Shown: positions 36,403-45,276 of the stretch, piece after piece | Layout: the number at the start of each line of letters is the position of its first letter | How positions within the stretch are numbered: the first letter of the stretch is position 1 | DNA from: Pseudoxanthomonas winnipegensis | GTDB lineage: Bacteria > Pseudomonadota > Gammaproteobacteria > Xanthomonadales > Xanthomonadaceae | Direction: 5' to 3' | DNA: 64,000 nt | Assembly: GCF_004283755.1 (NCBI RefSeq) | Contig: NZ_SHMH01000006.1 | Location: forward strand, 186,001-250,000 | Position numbers and translations under genes: made by a program | Notes under the pieces: model-generated | The model's database searches: none | What the model was told of the DNA's origin: nothing | Seen by the model: the letters and a program-made list of their open reading frames with translations, nothing else

Positions 36403-36499
36403 GGGCGGGGCGGTGGAGCGGTGGGGACGTCGATTCTACCGGCCCTGTCGATGAGTCCGAGCGCTTTGGAGCATGAGCTGTAGGTGGGAGCGGCCCGCC

Positions 36500-36575
36500 T
36501 GTAGAGCGGAGCTTGCTCCGCTGGGGCCTTCCCCACGAACCGAACGAAGAGCAGCGGAGCAAGCTCCGCTCTACA
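36500..36575. repeat. GTAGAGCGGAGC stem-loop repeat (copy 2)
   Basis: This is the same 76-nt element as at 13493-13568, same orientation, with only a few differences in the loop. It lies between the BASS transporter and dnaG genes and is preceded by a partial GTGGGAGC arm at 36484. Confidence 0.85.
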
Positions 36576-36627
36576 AGGAGGCTGCGACTCGACCTGAGAG
36601 ACAGTTGCTCCACACCAAGTCTCGTCA

Positions 36628-36645
36628 TTCCCGCCTTCGCGGGAA
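36628..36645. repeat. Short TTCCCGC hairpin upstream of the dnaG stop
   Basis: TTCCCGC and GCGGGAA pair around a four-base loop. It lies 27 bases past the dnaG stop on the minus strand and resembles a widespread intergenic hairpin of beta- and gammaproteobacteria. Confidence 0.55.
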
Positions 36646-36671
36646 GGACGACGGAGGGTGGCAGCGGGCGC

Positions 36672-38402
36672 TCAATGCCCCGATGCGCGCGCCTTGAGCA
36701 GTTCGCGCAGTTCGTACTTGTCGGTGTCGTCCAGGCCCTGCGCGCGCTGCTTGGCCAGCAGTTCGTCCAGGCGCTGCTGCAGGGTCTGCTTCTCCAGCTG
36801 CACCACCGCATCGTGCAGCTCCTGGCGCCAGGTGGCTTCCTCGCCGGGCAGGGCCTGCATCATCAGCTTCTGCAGCGCGGGCAGCTCCTCGCGTTCGGCG
36901 AAGTGCTCCAGCAGCGCGCCGGGGGTGATTTCCGGGCGCGCCTGGATGATGTCCAGCAGTTCGGTCAGCAGCGCGATGCCGGGCAGGCGCAGGCCGGCGA
37001 AGGTGTAGGGCATCGGCACTTCCAGCGCCAGCGACGGCGCGTGCAGCAGCAGCAGGATCGCGCTGCGCACCAGGCTGGGCCGTTGCTGCGGGCCGGACGG
37101 GGCGCGCCGCGCGACCGGGCGCGCCGCCGCGGGCGCCGGCGGCGGGTTGGCGCCCACGCCGGTGATCCGCGCCAGCTGCGCCCGCATCAGGTCGCCGAAG
37201 GCACCGTCAGGGATCTGCGCCAGCAGCGGCTTGGCGCGTTCGGCCAGGCGCGCCTTGCCGTCCAGCGTGCCCAGGTTGATCTCGCGCGAGAGCTCGTCGA
37301 AGAAAAATTCCGACAGCGGCGTGGCCTGGGCCAGGCGCGCGGCGAAGCCCTCGGCGCCCTCCTTGCGCACGATGGTGTCCGGGTCCTCACCGTCGGGCAG
37401 GAACAGGAAGAACGCCTGCCGCCCGTCCTTCATCCGCGGCAGCACCGACTCCAGCGCGCGCCAGCCGGCGCGCTGCCCGGCCGCGTCGCCGTCGAAGCAG
37501 AAGTACACATCGGCCGCATTGCGGAACAGCAGCTCGGCATGGTCCGGCGTGGTCGCCGTGCCCAGCGTGGCCACCGCGTACTTCACGCCGAACTGGAACA
37601 GGCTGACCACGTCCATGTAGCCCTCCACCACCACCAGCTTCTCGATCTTCTGGTTGGCCTGGCGCACCTGCCACAGGCCGTACAGCTCGCGGCCCTTGTG
37701 GAACAGCGCGGTCTCGGGGCTGTTGAGGTACTTGGGCCCGTCGTCCTTGTCCAGCACGCGCCCGCCGAAGGCGATGGTGCGCCCGCGCCGGTCGGCGATG
37801 GGGAACATCACCCGGTCGCGGAACTTGTCGTAGACATGGCCGCGGTCGTTCTTGGAGAACATGCCGCCGCGTTCGAGCAGCTGCATCCTGCGCGCGTCGG
37901 TGCCCAGCGCGTCCTTCAGCGCCGAATAGCCGTCGGGCGCATAGCCGATGCCGAACGCCGCGCGCGTGGCCGCGTCCACGCCGCGCCCGTCCAGGTACGC
38001 CCTGGCCTTGTCGCTGGCCTCCAGCTGCCGCTGGAAGAAGCGCGCGCTGGCCTCCAGCATCGTGTACAGCTCGCGGCTGTCGTCGCTCTGGTTGCGTTGG
38101 GCGGTTTCGCGCGGGACCTCCATGCCGGCGCGCTTGGCCAGCTCGTCGACCGCATCGAGGAACTCGAGGCGGTCGTAGTTCATCAGGAAGCTGATCGCCG
38201 TGCCGTGCGCGCCGCAGCCGAAGCAGTGATAGAACTGCTTGACCGGCGAGACGGTGAAGCTGGCCGAGCGCTCGTCGTGGAACGGGCAGCGCGCCGCGTA
38301 CTCCTTGCCCTGCCGCTTGAGCGGCACGCGCGTGCCGATCACCTCGACGATGTCCGTCCGGGCGAGCAGGTCATCGATGAAAGCGTCAGGGATACGGGCC
38401 AT
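36672..38402 (-). CDS. dnaG: DNA primase DnaG
   Basis: This 576-residue protein has an N-terminal CHC2 zinc-binding domain with Cys39, His42, Cys60 and Cys63. The TOPRIM core follows, with the metal Glu in VVEGYMDVV and the Asp pair in FDGDAAGQRAG, and a DnaB-binding C-terminal helical domain that ends in a basic tail. It makes RNA primers for the replisome. It is part of the rpsU-yqeY-dnaG block on the minus strand, but is separated from yqeY by about 6 kb of other genes. Confidence 0.97.
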   Translation of the reverse strand: MARIPDAFIDDLLARTDIVEVIGTRVPLKRQGKEYAARCPFHDERSASFTVSPVKQFYHCFGCGAHGTAISFLMNYDRLEFLDAVDELAKRAGMEVPRETAQRNQSDDSRELYTMLEASARFFQRQLEASDKARAYLDGRGVDAATRAAFGIGYAPDGYSALKDALGTDARRMQLLERGGMFSKNDRGHVYDKFRDRVMFPIADRRGRTIAFGGRVLDKDDGPKYLNSPETALFHKGRELYGLWQVRQANQKIEKLVVVEGYMDVVSLFQFGVKYAVATLGTATTPDHAELLFRNAADVYFCFDGDAAGQRAGWRALESVLPRMKDGRQAFFLFLPDGEDPDTIVRKEGAEGFAARLAQATPLSEFFFDELSREINLGTLDGKARLAERAKPLLAQIPDGAFGDLMRAQLARITGVGANPPPAPAAARPVARRAPSGPQQRPSLVRSAILLLLHAPSLALEVPMPYTFAGLRLPGIALLTELLDIIQARPEITPGALLEHFAEREELPALQKLMMQALPGEEATWRQELHDAVVQLEKQTLQQRLDELLAKQRAQGLDDTDKYELRELLKARASGH

Positions 38403-38497
38403 GGCAGACGACTAGGATGCCACGCCCGTCAAGCCAAGCCGCCCCGGCCCTCCCTTGTACCCGGTCGCGCGTGCCCTCTCCCTCGCGCCAGCCCGTT

Positions 38498-38575
38498 TTC
38501 GGCCCCCTCCCTTTCGCCGAAGGCGAAGGGGAGCTCGAAGTCGCGAGCCAGCGACTGAGGGGGAGGGGTCGCTCT
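38498..38575. repeat. CCCTCCCTTT hairpin repeat (copy A)
   Basis: CTCCCTTTCGCC (38507-38518) pairs with GGCGAAGGGGAG (38522-38533) around a three-base loop. The following sequence includes GGGGAGGGGTCGCTCTTCGCG. A second copy with the same order of parts is at 47658-47720. Confidence 0.65.
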
Positions 38576-38681
38576 TCGCGACAAACCGTCCCAACCAGCC
38601 TCCTTCTCCCGCGTTCCGCAAAGAGGCAAAGACCCAGCGATTCCTAAAGCAGCCAGCGCGCCGAGGCGCGCCCCACAACCC

Positions 38682-39671
38682 TCAGACCCGCGGCGCCCCA
38701 TCCTGATGCGAAGGCAGCTCCTGCGCCGGCAGCGCCTGGGCGTCGGGATCGACCGCCTCGGGGCGCTCGGTGGAACTCTGGCGCAAGACGGCCTCGCGCT
38801 CGGCGGCCCGGTGCGCGGCCCGGGCGTCCATCCGCTCGTCGATCACCGCGGTCAACAGCGCGCCGACGAAGAACACCACGGTGGCGTAGTACAGCCACAC
38901 CAGCATGATCACCATCGCGCCCATCGTGCCGTAGGCGCTGCCCGGGTCGGTGCTCGCCAGGTACAGCCCGATGCCATAGCGCCCGGCGATGAACAGCCCG
39001 GCGGTGATCACCCCGCCCAGCAGCGCCTGGCGCCATTCCACCGGCCGGTCCGGCAGATAGTGGTAGAGGAAGCCGAACGCGGCCGCGTACAGCACGAAGG
39101 TCAGCGCATTGCCCAGCACCGGCAGCAGCGAGGGCACGCTGGCCAGCACCACCTGCAGCGCGGTGGCGGCCATCATCGAGACGATCAGCAGGAAGCCCAG
39201 CCCCAGCACCACGCCGAAGGAAAACACGCGCTTCTTCAGGAAATCCCATACACCGCCCGTCAGCGCGGTGCGGTCGGTGTAGAAGATCAGGTTCAACGCG
39301 GCCTGCAGGCGCGCGAACACCGCCGTGGCGCCGACGAACAGCAGCAGCGTGCTCCACAGCCCGGCCAGCGATCCCACGCTGGGCTGGGCCTTGGCGTTGG
39401 TCAGCACGGTGCGCGCCACGGCCCCGGCCTGCGGGCCGGCCAACCCGGCGATCTGCCGCAGCAGCTCGTCCTGCGCCGGCGGATAGAGCGAGGCCACGAT
39501 CCACAGCAGCAGCACCAGCAGCGGCGCCAGCGACAGCAGCGCATAGAAGGTCAGGGCCGCGGCCTGGGTCATCAGGTCGCTCTCGGAGAAGCGCTTGGCC
39601 AGCGCCACCGGAAAACTGTCCTGCAGCTTCTGCAGGCGACGGCTCAGTTTGTCGGACGAGGGCAGATGCAT
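38682..39671 (-). CDS. YihY/BrkB family inner membrane protein
   Basis: This 329-residue protein has six hydrophobic segments. The stretches QAAALTFYALLSLAPLL and YLASTDPGSAYGTMGAMVIMLVWLYY are the conserved BrkB/YihY sequences. Once called ribonuclease BN, the family has no demonstrated nuclease activity and its role is open. The last 60 residues are hydrophilic and cytoplasmic, rich in Glu, Ala and Arg. In related genomes it is often near dnaG, as here. Confidence 0.9.
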   Translation of the reverse strand: MHLPSSDKLSRRLQKLQDSFPVALAKRFSESDLMTQAAALTFYALLSLAPLLVLLLWIVASLYPPAQDELLRQIAGLAGPQAGAVARTVLTNAKAQPSVGSLAGLWSTLLLFVGATAVFARLQAALNLIFYTDRTALTGGVWDFLKKRVFSFGVVLGLGFLLIVSMMAATALQVVLASVPSLLPVLGNALTFVLYAAAFGFLYHYLPDRPVEWRQALLGGVITAGLFIAGRYGIGLYLASTDPGSAYGTMGAMVIMLVWLYYATVVFFVGALLTAVIDERMDARAAHRAAEREAVLRQSSTERPEAVDPDAQALPAQELPSHQDGAPRV

Positions 39672-39745
39672 GGCATTGATCGGCGTTGCGACGGTTGCCG
39701 ATCAGCATGCCCCGCAGGGGTGTCACCAGTCGGTGATCGAATGGA

Positions 39746-41311
39746 TCAGCCCGCGCTGGCGGGTGTCTGGGCCGACCACACGCTGTTGGCCTCGCCGGCA
39801 CGAGCGCGACGGCGCGCGGCCAGGCCCATGCGCCAGTACGCGAGCGCCAGCAGCAGCGCGATCGCGCCCACGCCGAAGCGCGTCCAGTGCCCGTGCAACA
39901 GCGCGGCGAACAGATGCTCGCCGGTGCCGATCCACCCGGCCACCGGCACCAGCGCGGTCAGCGTCGCGCAGGCGAACAGCAGCTCCGCACCGGCCCTGGC
40001 CGGCGCACGCAGCAGCGCCCACAGCAGCAACGCGAAGAACACCGCGTAGTAGGCGAACTTCGCCTGCGCCTCGGGCAGCAGGGCACCGGCGATGAACAGC
40101 GCCGAGACCCCGCCCACGCAGCCCAGGCACACGCCCAGCGTCAGCCGCGCCATCACCTGTGTGCGCGTCGGCTGCTGCGGCGTGCGCCGCTTGCGCCGCG
40201 CCTCGATCCACAGCAGGTTGCCGCTGTAGAACAGGAACGCGCCGCCCAGGCCCAGCACGAAGTACAGCCAGTGCACCGCGCCGTGGCCGTAGTTGCCGAA
40301 ATGCAGCGCCTGCAGCCCGCGCAGCATCGCCGTGCCCGGCGACATCGCGCGCGGATCGACCACCCGCAGCACCTGGCCGCTGGCGCCGTTGAGCGCGACC
40401 ACTGCCAGCGTGTTGAGATGGCGCTGGTCGATCTCGCCGTACAGCTCGATCTGGGCATTGGCATCGCCGGCGTCGTGGTAGGTGATGGAGTCCACCTCCA
40501 TGCCCGGTAGCGCCAGCTGCGCGCGGCGGATCAGCTCGGCCACCGGCAGCGTCGGCGCGGCGACCTTGGCCGGCGCGACGTGTGGGACGACTTCGAAGTC
40601 CGACGCCAGCACCTGCATCAGCTTGCCGCCGAACACCAGGTACTGGAACGGCGCCAGCAGCACCAGGCCCAGCGTCAGCACCGCGCCCGACCAGGCGAAG
40701 ATCACATGGAAGGGCAGCGAAAGCATGCCGATCACGTTGTGCGCGTCCTGCCACAGGCGCTTGAGGTTGCTGCCCACGCGCAGCGCGAACAGGTCCTTCA
40801 ACAGCACCGGCGCATAGGCCACCACGCCGGACACCAGCGCCAGCCCGTACAGCACGCACACCACGCCGAACAGGTAGGTGCCGAAGGTGCGCGGCAGGCC
40901 GGCGGTGAAGTGCAGGTCGTAGAGGAAATCGACGAAGCCCACCCGCTGCGGCAGCTGCTGCAGGGCGCCGTGTTCGTCGAGCCGGTACTGGAAGGTCTCC
41001 CGCCCGCCAGGCGGCTGATGGAACACGCGCGGCACCGGGCCGTGGTCGCCGGCCAACACCAGGAACATCGCATCGCGCGCATCCAGATGCTGGCGCTGCA
41101 TGGTGTCCACCAGCGCCTGCGCGCGGGCCAGCGTCTGCGCCGGGTCCGCGTCTTTGGCGTCGGCCACGGCCGGGCGCGGCGCCCAGTCGTTCAAGTCGTG
41201 GGTGAAGATGCTGAAGGCGCCGGCATAGAAGGCGATGAACAGCGCCATCCCGGCCAGCAGCCCGGCCCAGGTATGCAGCGACAGGAAGCTGCGCAGGGTC
41301 GCGGCCTTCAT
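39746..41311 (-). CDS. PepSY-associated transmembrane protein
   Basis: This 521-residue protein begins with a membrane helix (LHTWAGLLAGMALFIAFYAGAF), the PepSY_TM signature with its conserved His. It has further helices around residues 185-260, 370-395 and a cluster of helices after 410. The periplasmic stretches of about 50-160 and 265-360 contain PepSY-like sequence. Related proteins in siderophore loci act as inner-membrane ferric reductases. Its ATG overlaps the stop of the DUF3649 gene. It is longer than classic PepSY_TM proteins because of the extra C-terminal helices. Confidence 0.85.
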   Translation of the reverse strand: MKAATLRSFLSLHTWAGLLAGMALFIAFYAGAFSIFTHDLNDWAPRPAVADAKDADPAQTLARAQALVDTMQRQHLDARDAMFLVLAGDHGPVPRVFHQPPGGRETFQYRLDEHGALQQLPQRVGFVDFLYDLHFTAGLPRTFGTYLFGVVCVLYGLALVSGVVAYAPVLLKDLFALRVGSNLKRLWQDAHNVIGMLSLPFHVIFAWSGAVLTLGLVLLAPFQYLVFGGKLMQVLASDFEVVPHVAPAKVAAPTLPVAELIRRAQLALPGMEVDSITYHDAGDANAQIELYGEIDQRHLNTLAVVALNGASGQVLRVVDPRAMSPGTAMLRGLQALHFGNYGHGAVHWLYFVLGLGGAFLFYSGNLLWIEARRKRRTPQQPTRTQVMARLTLGVCLGCVGGVSALFIAGALLPEAQAKFAYYAVFFALLLWALLRAPARAGAELLFACATLTALVPVAGWIGTGEHLFAALLHGHWTRFGVGAIALLLALAYWRMGLAARRRARAGEANSVWSAQTPASAG

Positions 41312-41583
41312 GCCGGCAGCTCCGCGGCCCAGCCCAGCGCCTTGGCCGCATACAGCGCGGCGTAGGCCAGCACCGTGGCCCCTCCTAGCCACAGCCAGGC
41401 GCGCGCGCCGCTGCGGCAGGCGAAGGCCGCCGACATCGTCCCGATCCACACCGGGAAGGACAGCAGCAACAGCGGCAAGGTGTGCACCTCCAGCCGGCCG
41501 GGCCACAGCAGCGCCGCCAGCCCGACCACGCCGGTGGACAGCGGCAGGCCCAGCAGGATCGCCGCCAGCCACTTGCCGGTCAT
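41308..41583 (-). CDS. DUF3649 family membrane protein
   Basis: This 91-residue protein has three hydrophobic segments (about residues 5-27, 34-54 and 61-85). It matches the DUF3649 type found between DUF3325 and PepSY genes in iron-uptake clusters. It overlaps both neighbours by four bases. Function unknown; the conserved position suggests part of an inner-membrane complex with the PepSY protein. Confidence 0.8.
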   Translation of the reverse strand: MTGKWLAAILLGLPLSTGVVGLAALLWPGRLEVHTLPLLLLSFPVWIGTMSAAFACRSGARAWLWLGGATVLAYAALYAAKALGWAAELPA

Positions 41584-41849
41584 GGCGCCACCTTGCGCGC
41601 CTGGCGCCAGGCATCCAGGTAAGGCAGCGCGACCAGGCCCAGCATCACCGCGCTCAATGCGGCGAACGCACCGGCCCACGGCCCCAGCACCGCGATCGCC
41701 AGTCCCAGGCAGGCCGCGCACAGCAGCCAGCCGGCCACGCGCAGGGCGCGCGCATGCGCGCGCAACGATGGCCGCAGGCGCTGATGCGCGCAGGCCAGGT
41801 AGAACGCCAGCGCGGCCAGCAGGCCGCCGAGCAGGTACAGCACGGTCAT
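41580..41849 (-). CDS. DUF3325 family membrane protein
   Basis: This 89-residue protein has three hydrophobic segments. The cytoplasmic CAHQRLRPSLRAHARALR between segments one and two, with its repeated His and Arg, is the DUF3325 signature. It is the first of three overlapping small genes downstream of the TonB receptor gene and begins 30 bases past that gene's stop. Function unknown. Confidence 0.8.
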   Translation of the reverse strand: MTVLYLLGGLLAALAFYLACAHQRLRPSLRAHARALRVAGWLLCAACLGLAIAVLGPWAGAFAALSAVMLGLVALPYLDAWRQARKVAP

Positions 41850-41879
41850 CGGGTTGCCTCGCGCATGCGCTTCATCGCC

Positions 41880-44129
41880 TCACCAGTACGCCTCGAACCC
41901 GATCCCGACCACCCGCGGCGCGCCGATCACCATGTTGGGCTGATCGGCCCAGGCGTACTGGACATAGCCCTTGTCCAGCAGGTTGCTGCCGAACACGTAG
42001 GCGCTCCAGTCCAGGTTGCCGTAGCCCAGCTTGCCGTTGACCAGCGTGCGCGAGGGCGCGCCCTCGGCGCCGCTGCCCACGCTGAACTTCACGCTGTCGC
42101 GGAAGTTGGCGTTGAGGTTGCCGAACCAGCCCTGCGCCCAGCGCCAGTTGCCGCCGGCCGCCAGCGTCCAGTGCGGCGCATAGGCGAACTCCTGGCCGCT
42201 GTAGTCGGTGATGGTCGCGCCCTGGATGGTCTGGAACTCGTCGTAGCGCGTGCGCGTGCCGCCCAGCGAGGCGTACAGGTCGAAGCCCTCGCTCACGCGG
42301 TAGCGCGTCTCGGCTTCCAGCCCGTACAGGTGCGCGCGGCCGGCGTTGACGGTGTTGTAGTCGTAGGTGTTGAGGCCGAAGTAGGCGGTGACCTGCTTGT
42401 CCTTCCAGTCGATGTAGTAGGCGTTGGCGTTGAAGGTCAGGCGCCCGTCCAGCCACTGCGTGCGCAGGGCCGCCTCGTAGTTCCAGGTGTATTCCGGGTC
42501 GTAGGCGACCACCTGGCTGCGGGCGATGTTGAAGCTCGAACCGCCCGAGCGATAGCCGCGCTGCACCGTCAGCGCCAGCGACTTGTCCGCGGCGAAGTCC
42601 CAGCGCAGCCCGGCCTTGGGCAGGAAGGCGGTGAAGCTGCGCGTGGTCGGCGCCACGTAGCCGCCGCTGGCCGAACGCACCAGGCCCAGCACCGCCTGAT
42701 TGATGCCCACCACCGCCCGGTACAGCAGCGATCCGGCCGCGCCGAAGCCGCCCGGATCGGGCAGGGTGCCGGCGAACACCGCATTGGTGTCGTTGGAGAA
42801 GGTGTAGTCCTGGCGGTCGTAGCGGAACCCGCCCAGCAGCGTCCACGCCGGCGCCAGCCGCAGCTGGCCATCGCCGAACAGCGCCTTGTTCTCCGACTCG
42901 GTCGGCGCATCGCTGTCGTAGTCCACCGGGATCACCGGCAGCGCCTGCGCATAGCGCGTGGCGATGGCCGTGGCGTTGGCCGCCGGGAAGCCCGAGGCGC
43001 GCAGCACCCCGGCGATGGTCGTCACCGGCGTGGTCACATTGGTGCGGCTGGACTGGATGTTGCCATCCTCCGCGCGCGACCAGTACGCGCCCAGCAGCCC
43101 GTCCAGGCGCTCGCCGGCGTAGTGCACGCGCAGCTCCTGCGAGCGGCCGCGGTAGTCGCCGTCGGTGAGGGTGTGGGCGGAATCGACCGGTCCCAGGTCG
43201 TTGTCGGCGCTGCGTGCGGTCGTCACCTTGCTCCAGGCCGTCACCGAGGACAGGGTCCAGGCGTAGCCGAAGTCGTAGTCCACCTGCGCCGTGCCGATCT
43301 GCGCGTGAGACCGGGTGGTGTTGGGAAAGTCGGAGGTGTTGATCGGATGGTCGAACGGGTCGCGCGCATCGCTGCGCGCGTAGGTGTACATGTACGGCCC
43401 GTCGCGGTTGTCGTTGATCCAGGTCAGGCGCGCGGTCAGGCCCGGCAGCCCCTTGGGCGTCCACAGCAGCTTGAAGCGCGCATTGGTGCTCTCCAGCGCG
43501 TCCTCGCCGGTTTGGCGGGTCGGGTTCCACACGTAGCCGTCGAAATCGCGCTTCTCGGCGGCCACGCGGAAGGCCAGTTCGTCGCTCACCAGCGGGCCGC
43601 CACCGGCGACGGCGTAGCGCTTGTCCGACGGGTCGGACAGCAGTACGCGGGCGCGGCCGCTCCAGTCCATGGTCGGGTCCTCGCTGCGCATCACGATCGC
43701 GCCGGCCAGGGCGTTCTGGCCCTGGATGGTGGACTGCGGGCCGCGGAAGATCTCGACCTGGGACAGGTCCCACAGGTCGGTGGGCAGGCTGTCGCTGGCC
43801 TGGCTGGGCAGCGCCGCGCCGTCCAGATAGATGGTGGCCAGCGGGTTGGGCGCGCCGGATTCGTCGGCGATGCCGCGGATGGTGAAGCCGCGCTGGCCGT
43901 ACATCAGCGTCACGTTGGGCGTGCGGTTGATCAGGTCCGACAGCGAGAGCAGGTTCTCCTGCTCGATCCTGGCGCTGGTGGTCACCGCCACGCTGGAGGC
44001 GGTGTCCTGCAGCGAGCGGTCGGTCTTCTCGCCCTTGACGGTGACCTTGTCCAGGTCCGTGGCGGTGGCCGCCGTGGGCGCCTGCTGGGCCGCGGCGGGC
44101 AGGGTCGCCAACACGGCCAGGGTCAACAA
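41880..44129 (-). CDS. TonB-dependent receptor of an iron-uptake-like cassette
   Basis: This outer membrane receptor of at least 749 residues has a TonB-box-like start (DKVTVKGEK), a plug domain with TIRGIADES and EIFRGPQSTIQGQNALAGAI, and a 22-strand barrel ending in GIGFEAYW. There is no STN domain. The only standard start in frame is TTG at 44129, which leaves MLTLAVLATLPAAAQQ without the basic n-region of a signal peptide. The frame is open further: an ATT at 44168 would give MSAPTHRAGLR before the hydrophobic core, a complete signal peptide. The neighbours (DUF3325, DUF3649, PepSY) and a Fur-box match upstream indicate ferric-siderophore or haem uptake. The ligand is unknown. Confidence 0.88.
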   Translation of the reverse strand: MLTLAVLATLPAAAQQAPTAATATDLDKVTVKGEKTDRSLQDTASSVAVTTSARIEQENLLSLSDLINRTPNVTLMYGQRGFTIRGIADESGAPNPLATIYLDGAALPSQASDSLPTDLWDLSQVEIFRGPQSTIQGQNALAGAIVMRSEDPTMDWSGRARVLLSDPSDKRYAVAGGGPLVSDELAFRVAAEKRDFDGYVWNPTRQTGEDALESTNARFKLLWTPKGLPGLTARLTWINDNRDGPYMYTYARSDARDPFDHPINTSDFPNTTRSHAQIGTAQVDYDFGYAWTLSSVTAWSKVTTARSADNDLGPVDSAHTLTDGDYRGRSQELRVHYAGERLDGLLGAYWSRAEDGNIQSSRTNVTTPVTTIAGVLRASGFPAANATAIATRYAQALPVIPVDYDSDAPTESENKALFGDGQLRLAPAWTLLGGFRYDRQDYTFSNDTNAVFAGTLPDPGGFGAAGSLLYRAVVGINQAVLGLVRSASGGYVAPTTRSFTAFLPKAGLRWDFAADKSLALTVQRGYRSGGSSFNIARSQVVAYDPEYTWNYEAALRTQWLDGRLTFNANAYYIDWKDKQVTAYFGLNTYDYNTVNAGRAHLYGLEAETRYRVSEGFDLYASLGGTRTRYDEFQTIQGATITDYSGQEFAYAPHWTLAAGGNWRWAQGWFGNLNANFRDSVKFSVGSGAEGAPSRTLVNGKLGYGNLDWSAYVFGSNLLDKGYVQYAWADQPNMVIGAPRVVGIGFEAYW

Positions 44130-44250
44130 CGTCGGGCGCAGGCCGGCGCGGTGGGTGGGAGCGGAAATGTGGAACTTCCCCGGGAGGTCCTTGCAAGGCG
44201 GACCTGCTGGCGGGCGCGGCGAGAGGCTTGCACCCAGCCTGGGAAGTGTA

Positions 44251-44269
44251 GATGAGAATGGCTTTCGAT
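44251..44269 (-). promoter_or_regulatory. Probable Fur box upstream of the TonB receptor operon
   Basis: GATGAGAATGGCTTTCGAT matches the 19-base Fur consensus of the AATGAGAATGATTATCATT type at 13 positions, with the left half nearly perfect. It lies about 85-120 bases upstream of the receptor start, where a repressor would block transcription. Confidence 0.5.
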
Positions 44270-44331
44270 TGCAGCCCGCGCGGGGCGGGCGGACGGCGCG
44301 CGGCCCGCAGGCGGCGCGCCGGGGCGCGGGC

Positions 44332-44778
44332 TCAGCCGGCCAGCTTCTGCTTGACCAGCTTGGACACCAGGCCCATGTCGGCCTGCCCGGCCAGCTGCGG
44401 CTTGAGCACGCCCATCAGCTTGCCCATGTCGGCCGGACCGGCGGCGCCGGTCTGGGCGATGGCCGCATCGATCGCCGCGGCGATGGCGGCCTCGTCCAGC
44501 TTGGCGGGCAGGTAGGTGTCGATGATGGCCAGCTCTGCGCGCTCGATCGCGGCCAGGTCCTCGCGGCCGGCACCTTCGTACTGGCTGACCGAGTCCTTGC
44601 GCTGCTTGACCATCTTCTCCAGCACGGCCAGCACCGCGGCGTCGTCCAGCTCGATGCGCTCGTCGACTTCGCGCTGCTTGATCGCCGCGTTGATCAGGCG
44701 GATCACGCCCAGGCGATCCTTCTCACCGGCCTTCATGGCGGTCTTCATGTCTTCGGTCAGCTGCTGCTTGAGGCTCAT
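44332..44778 (-). CDS. YqeY/GatB-related protein
   Basis: This 148-residue protein is all helical, with the YqeY pattern: MKAGEKDRLGVIRLINAAIKQ near the start, DSVSQYEGAGREDLAAIE in the middle, and a C-terminal helix bundle resembling the GatB tail domain. The ATG at 44778 has GGAGG seven bases upstream; an ATG six bases earlier abuts that site and is not used. It follows rpsU on the minus strand, the classic order of this block. Probably acts in tRNA amidotransferase-like binding; function not settled. Confidence 0.9.
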   Translation of the reverse strand: MSLKQQLTEDMKTAMKAGEKDRLGVIRLINAAIKQREVDERIELDDAAVLAVLEKMVKQRKDSVSQYEGAGREDLAAIERAELAIIDTYLPAKLDEAAIAAAIDAAIAQTGAAGPADMGKLMGVLKPQLAGQADMGLVSKLVKQKLAG

Positions 44779-44841
44779 GGCCATCCTCCGGGGCAGGGCG
44801 CGCGGGTTGGACCCGCGCGGGAACAGGAATCTAAGGGACGA

Positions 44842-44873
44842 CAAAAAGCCGGCGACGCTCGCGCGTGCCGGCT
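44842..44873 (-). terminator. Rho-independent terminator or attenuator after rpsU
   Basis: On the minus strand AGCCGGC and GCCGGCT pair across a 13-base loop, followed by TTTTTG. It lies 65 bases past the rpsU stop and before yqeY, so it probably limits readthrough from rpsU into yqeY and beyond. Confidence 0.8.
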
Positions 44874-44937
44874 CTTGGTCTGGCTTGCCGCCGAGCCACC
44901 GCGCGAAGCGGTGGCCGACGCAACGACCCGCCTTCGC

Positions 44938-45153
44938 TCAGTACAGGCGCTGGCGCTTGGTGACGTCGCGCGAGGAGCGACGCAGCTGGCGCTTCACCGC
45001 GGCAGCGGCCTTGCGCTTGCGCTCCTGGGTCGGCTTTTCGTAGAACTCGCGCTTGCGGGTTTCGGCCAGCACGCCGGCCTTTTCGCAGGTGCGCTTGAAA
45101 CGACGGAGCGCAAACTCGAACGGCTCGTTTTCGCGGACTTTGACGCTGGGCAT
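44938..45153 (-). CDS. rpsU: 30S ribosomal protein S21
   Basis: This 71-residue, highly basic protein matches bS21 from end to end ([20 protein letters not shown] at the start, [17 protein letters not shown] at the end). It binds the 30S platform and helps start translation. The ribosome-binding site GGAG is five to nine bases before the ATG. It is divergent from tsaD, with 123 bases between the starts. Confidence 0.97.
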
Positions 45154-45276
45154 GGAATCTCCGGGACACAAAATGACCGGGCTCTGACCCGGTGAGCCGC
45201 GCACTATAGCGGCTCGTCCGGTGCCGTGCAAGCGCGCGGGCTGGAAAAGGACCTGCGCCGGGCGCATCCTGTGGCC

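Noticed and set aside
41235-44255. A 1006-codon plus-strand frame opposite the TonB receptor cassette
   Set aside because: Composition is Arg/Ala/Gly/His with no motifs, whereas the minus strand encodes four recognisable proteins.
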